From CAYTQK01 sp964439745 (GTDB lineage Bacteria; Desulfobacterota; Desulfobacteria; Desulfobacterales; Desulfosudaceae): 7,095 nucleotides of DNA. The notes beneath the pieces are model-generated. The model was given only the letters and a program-made list of their open reading frames with translations. It ran no database searches and was not told the DNA's origin. The stretch lies in the NCBI GenBank assembly GCA_964439745.1, contig CAYTQK010000178.1, forward strand, positions 1 to 7,095, in the 5' to 3' direction. Every line of letters starts with the position of its first letter. The stretch's first letter is position 1. The position numbers were made by a program, and so were the translations under genes. This document shows positions 1 through 4,992 of this stretch, piece by piece.

Positions 1-53
1 GACACCGGCCTTTCACGCCGGCGACAGGGGTTCAAATCCCCTTGGGGACGCCA
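1..53 (+). tRNA. tRNA-Glu (anticodon TTC), 3' part, cut by window start
   Basis: This is the 3' portion of a glutamate tRNA; the acceptor 5' strand and D-arm lie before the window. The anticodon stem pairs 5-9 with 17-21 around the loop CTTTCAC, placing anticodon TTC at 12-14. The T-arm pairs 26-30 with 38-42 around TTCAAAT. The acceptor 3' strand (43-49), discriminator G50 and an encoded CCA (51-53) complete it. The fragment closely matches bacterial tRNA-Glu. It is followed by a terminator, so it is the last gene of its transcript. Confidence 0.95.
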
Positions 54-63
54 CCGATAAATC

Positions 64-96
64 AGGGGCATGGAAAAAATTCATGCCCCTTTTTTT
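64..96 (+). terminator. Intrinsic terminator after tRNA-Glu
   Basis: AGGGGCATG (64-72) pairs perfectly with CATGCCCCT (82-90) across a 9-nt A-rich loop, followed at once by a T run (90-96). It sits 11 nt after the CCA of tRNA-Glu and ends that transcript. Read on the minus strand the stem has no T run directly after it, so it is probably not an efficient terminator for the converging mobB. Confidence 0.92.
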
Positions 97-134
97 ATGG
101 ATGACAAAAAGTCCAATTGCCGCCGGGCGGCCGG

Positions 135-659
135 TCAGTTTCCGGCGCCGGCGTCCGCCAGCAGGCGCTCTTCTATCAGATCGGCCAGCGGCTCGATGTC
201 ATGGAACCGGAAACGCGGCACGCCGGCGGCCAGGGGGTCATCCGCGACCAGGGCGAACAGGCCGGGGTCGCCCAGGCAGCAGGGGGATTGGTGCCGTCCG
301 GGCAGAAAGACCTCAATCTTGGGGCAAGCCGCCTCTTTGTATCCTTCGACAATGACCAGGTCCACATCGGTCACCAGGGAGCGGACCCGCTCCAGGGAAA
401 TGTCCAGCGTTCCGGCCGCAGACCGGCGGGTCAAGGAAAGCATGTCCGGGGCGGCCACGACGGTGGTGACGGCCCCGGCCCGGGCATGCCGCCCGCTGTC
501 ACCGGGATCTTCGGGCAGATCAAACCCATGGGGGGCGTGCTTGATGGTCCCGACGCGATACCCCCGCCGCCGGAAACACCGGACCAGTTTTTCCACCAGG
601 GTGGTCTTTCCCGATTTTTTCTTGCCCACGATACAGACAATCGGCGTCAACACAGGCAT
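135..659 (-). CDS. mobB: Molybdopterin-guanine dinucleotide biosynthesis protein B (MobB)
   Basis: MobB is the GTP-binding partner of MobA, which attaches GMP to molybdopterin to make the dinucleotide form of the molybdenum (or tungsten) cofactor used by enzymes such as formate dehydrogenases. It is cytoplasmic. The 174-residue protein has the expected MobB length. A Walker A motif lies at residues 12-19 (GKKKSGKT), followed by the family block KHAPHGFD (40-47) and DSGRHARAGA (54-63). The Walker B-like strand with VEGYK is at 100-108, and the PKIE strand is at 113-116. The ATG at 659 has a strong GGAGGGG ribosome site 6-7 nt upstream. The gene stands alone on the minus strand, divergent from ksgA and converging on the tRNA-Glu terminator. 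No other moa or mob gene is in view. Confidence 0.95.
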   Translation of the reverse strand: MPVLTPIVCIVGKKKSGKTTLVEKLVRCFRRRGYRVGTIKHAPHGFDLPEDPGDSGRHARAGAVTTVVAAPDMLSLTRRSAAGTLDISLERVRSLVTDVDLVIVEGYKEAACPKIEVFLPGRHQSPCCLGDPGLFALVADDPLAAGVPRFRFHDIEPLADLIEERLLADAGAGN

Positions 660-701
660 GGCAACCCCTCCCGGCGTCAGGCCGGAATTGAAATTTGCAT
701 T

Positions 702-730
702 ATTTTTGCCCCGGCCGGCCGGATTGTCAA
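702..730 (-). promoter_or_regulatory. Candidate sigma70-type promoter for mobB
   Basis: On the minus strand a consensus -35 box TTGACA (730-725) is followed by a 17-nt GC spacer and AAAAAT (707-702), a 4/6 match to the -10 box. An AATAAT overlaps slightly downstream with a longer spacer. The start point would be near 695, giving a leader of about 35 nt before the mobB ATG. The -35 match is strong and the -10 only fair. Confidence 0.45.
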
Positions 731-751
731 GGCCGTTATCCGCCGGCCGGG
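710..751. repeat. 10-bp perfect inverted repeat between mobB and ksgA
   Basis: CCCGGCCGGC (710-719) and GCCGGCCGGG (742-751) are perfect reverse complements separated by 22 bp. The pair brackets the -35 box proposed for mobB, and the left arm lies in its spacer. It could be an operator or a cruciform. GGCCGG words are common throughout this window, so chance in GC-rich DNA is a real alternative. Confidence 0.4.
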
Positions 752-761
752 AAGATCCCGC

Positions 762-791
762 TTGTCATGACCGCTTAAGCTGAGATAAAAT
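762..791 (+). promoter_or_regulatory. Candidate sigma70-type promoter for the ksgA cluster
   Basis: TTGTCA (762-767, 5/6 match) and TAAAAT (786-791, 5/6 match) are separated by 18 bp. A start near 798 would leave a leader of about 32 nt before the ksgA ATG at 830. This is the best promoter-like pair on the plus strand here, and it fits as the head of the 830-4564 cluster. Confidence 0.5.
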
Positions 792-829
792 CTTCCAGAC
801 CAACCCGCAATCACGGACATCGACCGAAC

Positions 830-1711
830 ATGACCACGCCCGCTTCACTTTTAAAAGCGCGTCACCTCCGGCCCAAAAAGAGCCTGGGCCAGAACTTTCT
901 CTGCGATTCCGGACCTGCCCAAACCATTAGCCGGCGGTCCCGCCTGACCGGCAGCGGGACCAGCCTCGAGGTCGGCGCCGGCACCGGCGCCCTGACCGTG
1001 GCGGCCGCCCGCCAGGCAGCCCGGGTGTACGCCGTTGAAACCGACGGCCGCCTGATCGAAATTTTGACGGAAAATCTCCGAGCCGCCGGTCTGGACAACG
1101 TTACCATTATCCATGCCGATTTCATGGATCTCGACCTGGCCCAACTGGAAACGGCCGGCGCGCCCCTGACGGTCATCGGCAACCTGCCCTACTACCTCTC
1201 CTCCCAGATCCTGGTACGGCTGATCACCCATCGCCAGCAGCTGGACCGGGCGGTACTGATGTTTCAGCAGGAGCTGGCTGATCGCCTTACGGCCGTGCCG
1301 GGCGGCCGGGACTTTGGCCGGCTGTCCGTCATGCTGCGCTATTGCGCCACGGTCTCTCCCCTGCTCCGCATCCGGCGGCAGATGTTCTTTCCCCGGCCGG
1401 CCGTTGACTCCCAGGTGATCGAAATCCGTTTCCGCCGGCCGGAAACCCCGCCCGGCTGCCCCGACGCCCTGTTGTTCCAGATTATCAAGGCCGCCTTCGC
1501 CCGCCGCCGCAAAACCGTTAAAAACGCCCTGTCCGGCAGCGGCCTGGGCCTGTCCCCGGCGGCCTGGGCGGCTCTTTTGGAACGGTCCGGGATTTCCCCG
1601 GCGGCCCGGGCGGAAACTCTTGACGCGCCGGACTATATTGCGATATGCCGGTATTATCAGCAAACCCAAGAGGAACAATACCCGGCCGGAAAGAGGAGGA
1701 GAGCACCATGA
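830..1711 (+). CDS. rsmA: 16S rRNA (adenine1518/1519-N6)-dimethyltransferase KsgA/RsmA
   Basis: The enzyme uses S-adenosylmethionine to dimethylate two adjacent adenines in the 3'-terminal helix of 16S rRNA, a late step of small-subunit assembly. The 293-residue protein is slightly longer than typical because of a short basic tail (RRRAP). Family landmarks are in order: LGQNFL (19-24), SAM-binding LEVGAGTGALT (46-56), the acidic residue of YAVETD (67-72), the catalytic NLPYY (118-122), and FFPRPAVDS (186-194). The ATG at 830 is the only usable start, because no other start codon lies between the in-frame stop at 776 and 830. The Shine-Dalgarno match is poor (only GGA, about 12 nt away). The stop overlaps the next gene as ATGA, implying translational coupling. 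The older symbol is ksgA. Confidence 0.96.
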   Translation: MTTPASLLKARHLRPKKSLGQNFLCDSGPAQTISRRSRLTGSGTSLEVGAGTGALTVAAARQAARVYAVETDGRLIEILTENLRAAGLDNVTIIHADFMDLDLAQLETAGAPLTVIGNLPYYLSSQILVRLITHRQQLDRAVLMFQQELADRLTAVPGGRDFGRLSVMLRYCATVSPLLRIRRQMFFPRPAVDSQVIEIRFRRPETPPGCPDALLFQIIKAAFARRRKTVKNALSGSGLGLSPAAWAALLERSGISPAARAETLDAPDYIAICRYYQQTQEEQYPAGKRRRAP

Positions 1712-2130
1712 ACAGCGAAGAACAAGAGGCCCTGCAAACCCTGATGGAAACCTGGGAAGAAAGCCCCGCCAACACCAGAAAAGGGTTTCTGCAGCTGAAA
1801 GAACACCTGGAGGCCAAAGCGGACGCCCGGCTGTCCTTCAAGGCCCGCCCCGGGATAAGCTATTCCCTGAGAGGGGCCTGCCCGGCGCATGACCGGAAAC
1901 TGTTTGTCATGGTGGACATCATTGATGATGACCCGGCCAACCGCTGGCTCTCCGTCTGTTTTTACGGCGACATGATCAGCGACCCGGAAGAACGGGGCGA
2001 CCTCATTCCCGGGGGGCTGCTGGGCGAAGACGGCTATTGCTTTGACATGGATGAAGAAGAAGAATCCCTGACCGCCTACCTGCTGGCGCGAATCGATGAA
2101 GCATACCACTCGGCCGCGGCGGGGACATAG
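1708..2130 (+). CDS. Conserved-looking protein of unknown function, acidic C-terminus
   Basis: This 140-residue protein belongs to no family I can name. It starts with a charged, probably helical segment (1-38). A central part with beta character follows (SYSLRG 51-56, KLFVMVDIIDDDP 64-76, RWLSVCFYGDMI 79-90), then a glycine-rich turn (LIPGGLLGEDGYCFD 99-113), an acidic run DMDEEEE (113-119) and a final helix. It has no signal peptide or membrane segment, so it is likely cytoplasmic. I chose ATG 1708 over an in-frame ATG at 1645 because AGGAGGAG (1694-1701) lies about 6 nt upstream of it and because it forms an ATGA overlap with the rsmA stop. The coupling suggests co-expression with rsmA. 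A link to ribosome assembly would be speculation. Confidence 0.85.
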   Translation: MNSEEQEALQTLMETWEESPANTRKGFLQLKEHLEAKADARLSFKARPGISYSLRGACPAHDRKLFVMVDIIDDDPANRWLSVCFYGDMISDPEERGDLIPGGLLGEDGYCFDMDEEEESLTAYLLARIDEAYHSAAAGT

Positions 2131-2172
2131 ACAACCGGAGACCACAGTTGGAGTCCGGCCGCGAGGACTGAC

Positions 2173-3105
2173 ATGAAACATCTGCTTGTCGGAATCATCC
2201 TGGGAGGGCTGCTGGCCGCGGGCTGTGCCGCCGGTCCGCCGGCCGCTCCCCCGGAGCCGGCGCCGAACCGGGCGGCCCGCAAACTTCTGCAGCAAGCCCT
2301 GGACCAGTACCAGCGCGGCTGCGACGCGGCAGCCCTGGAATATTTCCACCGGGCCCATGAATTGTTCAGCCTGACCGACCAGGCCGGCCAGGTAGCCGCC
2401 TGCCTGAACAATATCGGCAATATTCACCGGCGTTCCGGCCAGACCGATACAGCCCTCCGCTTCTTCACGGAGGCCGAACGGATTTTCCGGCAGACCGAAG
2501 ATACCGACGGAGTGGCCCAGGCCCTTTCCAACCGGGCCGCCACCCTGCTGACGGACGGCCGGCTTGCAGCGGCCGCCGTGCTCCTGGATGAAGCGATCAG
2601 CCTGGTCCCGGACCGCGGCGCTCTGACGGCCCGGATCCGCAACCACCAGGCTATCCTGCTGATGCGGCAGGGAAAAGATGGGGCGGCCGAAACCGAACTG
2701 CGCCGGGCGGCCGGCCTGGTATCACCCCGGGATGGTGCCGCCTTTGCCGCGGTTAATGCCAGCCTCGGCCGCCTCCTGCTGGCTACCGGCCGCCCTGAAG
2801 AAGCCCGGGAATGTTTTGAGAAAGCCTACCGGGCCGACCGCGAACGGGAAAACTATCCCGCCCTGGCCGCCGACCTGGCCGCCCTGGCCGAGGCCTGCCA
2901 GGCCCTGGGGCAGCCGGATCAAGCCTTCGATTATCTGGCGCGCAGCGTCAAGCTCCAGGCCCTGACCGGCCAGGCCCGGGCCGCCCGCAGCCAGCTGGAA
3001 ACCCTGTCCCGGCTGGCGGCCGAAACCGACCGGGACATAACCCTCATCCGCCGTTTTGTTGAACACTGGCTGGCCGGGGAGATGCACCTGGACTACTGCC
3101 GCTGA
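2173..3105 (+). CDS. TPR-repeat lipoprotein
   Basis: This is a 310-residue predicted lipoprotein. A short positive N-terminus and hydrophobic stretch (4-14) lead to a lipobox LAAGC with the lipidated cysteine at residue 18. Alanine at +2 points to the outer membrane under the usual sorting rule. A proline/alanine linker (19-33) is followed by about six TPR-like helix pairs at roughly 37-70, 74-107, 114-147, 152-184 (weaker), 191-224 and 231-264. Landmarks include LNNIGNIHRRSGQ (78-90), LGRLLLATGRPEEA (198-211) and EACQALGQPDQA (240-251). TPRs normally serve as protein-binding scaffolds; no enzyme domain is visible and the partner is unknown. ATG 2173 has GAGG at 2163-2166. The gene lies 42 nt after the previous stop and 29 nt before the next gene, so it is probably co-transcribed. 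Confidence 0.88.
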   Translation: MKHLLVGIILGGLLAAGCAAGPPAAPPEPAPNRAARKLLQQALDQYQRGCDAAALEYFHRAHELFSLTDQAGQVAACLNNIGNIHRRSGQTDTALRFFTEAERIFRQTEDTDGVAQALSNRAATLLTDGRLAAAAVLLDEAISLVPDRGALTARIRNHQAILLMRQGKDGAAETELRRAAGLVSPRDGAAFAAVNASLGRLLLATGRPEEARECFEKAYRADRERENYPALAADLAALAEACQALGQPDQAFDYLARSVKLQALTGQARAARSQLETLSRLAAETDRDITLIRRFVEHWLAGEMHLDYCR

Positions 3106-3134
3106 ACCGGCGCCTTCAGCCAAGGAGTTCCGCC

Positions 3135-3917
3135 ATGACCATTATCGATCTTTCCGCCACCATCCGGCCGTCCCCGCCGGACAGCCAGGCCTTTGACGCG
3201 GTTCATATCACCTATTCGGATCATGCCGAAGGGGCCGCCCAGGCCGAGGCCCTGCTGAACGTGCCGGCGGAGGTTTTCCGCCGCAGCGAGGGCTGGGCCA
3301 CCGAAGAGATTACCCGGCTGGGCACCCACAGCACCACCCATGTCGACGCGCCCTGGCACTACAACAGCACCATTGCCGGCCAGCCCGCCCCGACCATCGA
3401 CGAACTGCCCCTGTCCTGGTTCTTCGGCGACGGGGTGGTCTTTGACATGACCCACAAAACCAGGGGACAGCCGGTCACCCCGGCCGACCTTACAGCGGCC
3501 CTGGAGCAACTGAACCATTCCCTCACGCCCGGGGATATCGCCTTGATCCGCACCGGCTGCGACCGGTTTTACGGCCAGCCCGACTATATTTTCCAGGGCC
3601 CGGGGGTCACCGCCGAAGCCACCCGCTGGCTGTATGAACAGGGCATCCGCGTCATGGGCATTGACGCCTGGGGCTGGGACGAACCACTGGATCTGCAGGC
3701 GGCGCGGGCCACGGAAGAAAAAACCGGGGGAATCTTCTGGGCCGCCCACCAGGCGGACCTGCCCTATGTGCCCCTGGAACGGCTGGTCAACCTGGCCGCC
3801 CTGCCCCCTTTCCGCCTCCAGGTGGCCGGGTTTCCCCTGCACATCGCAAAAGCCAGCGCCGGACCGGCCCGGGTGGTGGCCATCCTGGATACGGCCGCCG
3901 AAGACAAGCGGTCATGA
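3135..3917 (+). CDS. Cyclase-family (KynB-like) metal-dependent hydrolase
   Basis: This belongs to the superfamily of bacterial kynurenine formamidase (KynB), isatin hydrolase and related enzymes, which hydrolyse amide or cyclic bonds using two metal ions. The 260-residue length fits. The diagnostic metal motif H-x3-H-x-D-x3-H is intact at H65, H69, D71 and H75 (GTHSTTHVDAPWHY). The C-terminal ligands appear to be H205 and E215 in WAAHQADLPYVPLERLVNL. ALIRTG (136-141) and the proline/glycine turn around 155-158 are also typical. No signal peptide is seen, so it is cytoplasmic. The ATG at 3135 has an excellent AAGGAG (3122-3127). No tryptophan-degradation genes are nearby, so a kynurenine formamidase role is not supported and the substrate is unknown. 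It overlaps the HD-domain gene by ATGA. Confidence 0.88.
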   Translation: MTIIDLSATIRPSPPDSQAFDAVHITYSDHAEGAAQAEALLNVPAEVFRRSEGWATEEITRLGTHSTTHVDAPWHYNSTIAGQPAPTIDELPLSWFFGDGVVFDMTHKTRGQPVTPADLTAALEQLNHSLTPGDIALIRTGCDRFYGQPDYIFQGPGVTAEATRWLYEQGIRVMGIDAWGWDEPLDLQAARATEEKTGGIFWAAHQADLPYVPLERLVNLAALPPFRLQVAGFPLHIAKASAGPARVVAILDTAAEDKRS

Positions 3918-4564
3918 CCCGGACAGACGAGCACCTGGAAGCCATACAGCAGATCGTGGCCGAGCGATTTGCCACCGCCCGGGGCAGCCACGACTGGGAA
4001 CATACCCGGCGGGTGGTGCGGCTGGCCCGGACCATCGGCCGGTCCGAGACGGCCGACCTGACCGTGGTGACCGCCGGGGCCCTGCTGCACGATATCGGCC
4101 GCGACAGCGCCGCAGAAGGTGAAGAACGCGCCTGTCATGCCGGCCGCGGCGCCCGTCTGAGCCAGGAGATCCTGGCCCCCCTGCCCCTGGCCGCGGAACA
4201 GAAGGACAACATCATTCACTGCGTGGCCGCGCACCGTTTCCGCCGCTCGCCGGATCCGCAAACCGCCGAGGCCCGGGTGGTCTTTGACGCTGACAAGCTG
4301 GACGCCATCGGGGCCGTGGGCGTGGCCCGGGCCTATCTCTTTGCCGGAGAGCTGGGCGCCTGCCTGCACAACCCCGATATCGACGTCACCCGGGCGGCCG
4401 CTTACTCCGTCAACGATACCGGCTACCGCGAATACCTGGTTAAACTCCGCTGGATCAAGGACCGTCTGTTGACGGAAACCGGCCGCACCCTGGCCCGGGA
4501 TCGCCACCGCTTCATGACCGACTTTTTCCGGCGTTTTCTGGATGAGTATGAGGGAAAGTATTGA
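3914..4564 (+). CDS. HD-domain metal-dependent phosphohydrolase (YedJ/YpgQ-like)
   Basis: This 216-residue cytoplasmic protein has the HD-superfamily fold seen in E. coli YedJ-like and B. subtilis YpgQ-like proteins, for which nucleotide or pyrophosphate substrates have been proposed. Likely metal ligands are H30 in SHDWEHTRRV (25-34), the HD pair H59-D60 in LLHDIGRD (57-64), and aspartates in DADKLDAIGAVGVARA (125-140). AAHRFR (105-110) and the tail KDRLLTETGRTLARDRHRFM are also typical of this family. Its ATG overlaps the stop of the cyclase-family gene (ATGA at 3914-3917), so the two are probably translated together. The substrate cannot be read from the sequence. It is the last gene of the cluster that starts at ksgA. 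The purine genes downstream lie across a 424-bp gap and need not be related. Confidence 0.88.
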   Translation: MTRTDEHLEAIQQIVAERFATARGSHDWEHTRRVVRLARTIGRSETADLTVVTAGALLHDIGRDSAAEGEERACHAGRGARLSQEILAPLPLAAEQKDNIIHCVAAHRFRRSPDPQTAEARVVFDADKLDAIGAVGVARAYLFAGELGACLHNPDIDVTRAAAYSVNDTGYREYLVKLRWIKDRLLTETGRTLARDRHRFMTDFFRRFLDEYEGKY

Positions 4565-4669
4565 AAAAAAAGTACGGGCCTGATTCATCCGTTCGGCAGG
4601 GGGGAGGAGGGGGGGAAGCCGAAGGCATGCCTTTCGGCATGCACTCGAATGAACCAGGCGATCCGTACT
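4564..4669 (-). ncRNA. Candidate structured RNA or fold-back element (minus strand)
   Basis: The ends AGTACGG (4571-4577) and CCGTACT (4663-4669) pair. After a 3-nt bulge, GCCTG (4578-4582) pairs with CAGGC (4655-4659), and after one mismatch TTCAT (4584-4588) pairs with ATGAA (4649-4653). Inside are two adjacent hairpins. One is a perfect 7-bp stem 4625-4631/4636-4642 whose 4-nt loop reads GAAA on the minus strand, a GNRA tetraloop. The other is a 6-bp stem 4592-4597/4618-4623 with a 20-nt loop that is C-rich on the minus strand and G-rich on the plus. On the minus strand the closing stem runs straight into eight T (4571-4564), like an intrinsic terminator. The GAAA loop and T run both favour minus-strand transcription. 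No convincing promoter was found: TTGGTA (4729-4724) and AATGAT (4707-4702) are weak. Alternatives are a REP/MITE-like DNA repeat or a transcription end for a minus-strand transcript. Confidence 0.4.
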
Positions 4670-4705
4670 AATCACAATCGATTCCATGCGAAATCGATCT
4701 AATCA
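4668..4705. repeat. Short hairpin ATCGATT/AATCGAT flanked by CTAATCA direct repeats
   Basis: ATCGATT (4677-4683) pairs with AATCGAT (4692-4698) over an 8-nt loop. CTAATCA occurs on each side, at 4668-4674 and 4699-4705. The left copy overlaps the last two bases of the fold-back element, so the hairpin may belong to the same compound element. It marks the shift from GC-rich to AT-rich sequence. Confidence 0.45.
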
Positions 4706-4755
4706 TTAAACAAACAAAAACCATACCAACCGGATCAGGACGACTTGTTTTTTTA

Positions 4756-4785
4756 TTAACCAACTATATTTATTGAATATAAAAT
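4756..4785 (+). promoter_or_regulatory. Weak candidate promoter for the purine genes
   Basis: TTAACC (4756-4761, 4/6 to -35) and TAAAAT (4780-4785, 5/6 to -10) are 18 bp apart. The surrounding DNA is so AT-rich that chance matches are likely. If it is real, the leader before the ATG at 4989 would be nearly 200 nt. Two TTGACA words downstream (4787-4792 and 4833-4838) lack a -10 partner at normal spacing. Confidence 0.25.
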
Positions 4786-4860
4786 TTTGACAAGCTGCCT
4801 ACCCCGGCCGGCATCCGGCGCTTTCGAAGCCGTTGACAGCCTTTTTGTCTCAAAACCCAG

Positions 4861-4884
4861 GACAGTGTCTGACAATAAGAGACA
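4861..4884 (+). repeat. Three GACA repeats spaced exactly 10 bp
   Basis: GACA occurs at 4861-4864, 4871-4874 and 4881-4884, one helical turn apart. Further TGACA copies lie at 4788-4792 and 4834-4838. Such phasing would suit a regulator binding one face of the DNA. Four-base words recur easily, so this is only suggestive. Confidence 0.3.
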
Positions 4885-4899
4885 GGTGAAAAACGACTT

Positions 4900-4945
4900 G
4901 CACCGGCCCGGGCAGATCAGGTAGGCTGAAAAGCAATGTCGGTGC
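4900..4945 (+). promoter_or_regulatory. Possible leader stem before the IMP cyclohydrolase gene
   Basis: GCACCGGC (4900-4907) can pair with GTCGGTGC (4938-4945) as eight pairs including one G-T wobble, closing a 30-nt loop. The right arm covers the start of the small leader ORF at 4936. I could not match the leader to any known riboswitch pattern. Confidence 0.3.
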
Positions 4946-4992
4946 TGGCAACCATAGACTGTGATAACTTCAGCAACAGGACACCATTATGA
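4936..4992 (+). CDS. Possible 18-codon leader peptide
   Basis: An ATG at 4936 opens an 18-codon ORF (MSVLATIDCDNFSNRTPL) whose TGA stop at 4990-4992 overlaps the ATG of the IMP cyclohydrolase gene (4989-4991). This is the same ATGA overlap as at two real junctions in this window. The upstream AGGTAGG (4919-4925) is a weak ribosome site at 10-nt spacing. No run of a single amino-acid codon suggests attenuation. It may equally be chance, since the downstream gene has its own AGGA at 4978-4981. Confidence 0.25.
   Translation: MSVLATIDCDNFSNRTPL

Larger units (their letters stand above)
4670..4988. other. Gene-free region upstream of the IMP cyclohydrolase gene
   Basis: No convincing gene over 20 codons is present on either strand. 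Positions 4670-4795 are strongly AT-rich compared with the flanking genes and include an 8-bp T run (4748-4754 and neighbours) and a small AT hairpin TATATT (4765-4770)/AATATA (4776-4781). Positions 4800-4988 return to mixed composition and hold GACA repeats, a TGTCTC (4846-4851)/GAGACA (4879-4884) inverted repeat and a possible leader structure. The best-placed reading is promoter plus leader for the downstream purine genes. Confidence 0.6.

Noticed and set aside
1645..1707. Longer N-terminus for the protein after rsmA, starting at ATG 1645
   Set aside because: It would overlap rsmA by 67 bp and has no good ribosome site, while ATG 1708 has AGGAGGAG and an ATGA overlap.
3135..3917. Naming the cyclase-family gene kynB
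   Set aside because: The metal motif fits the family, but there are no kynurenine-pathway genes around it and the family covers several substrates.
4571..4669. Integron attC site or insertion sequence end
   Set aside because: The core-site sequences of attC are absent, no transposase or integrase gene is present, and no target-site duplication is visible around the element.
4571..4700. Ordinary intrinsic terminator for the rsmA cluster on the plus strand
   Set aside because: The structure is large, but no T run follows it on the plus strand. The T run is only on the minus strand.
4745..4760. T run at 4748-4754 as a terminator on the plus strand
   Set aside because: No GC-rich hairpin precedes it. 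Only a weak A-T pairing with the A-rich tract at 4708-4713 is possible.
4846..4988. ZTP or purine riboswitch upstream of the IMP cyclohydrolase gene
   Set aside because: The CCCGGGCA at 4907-4914 faintly recalls a ZTP riboswitch segment, but I could not find the other conserved blocks. A search with Rfam models would settle it.
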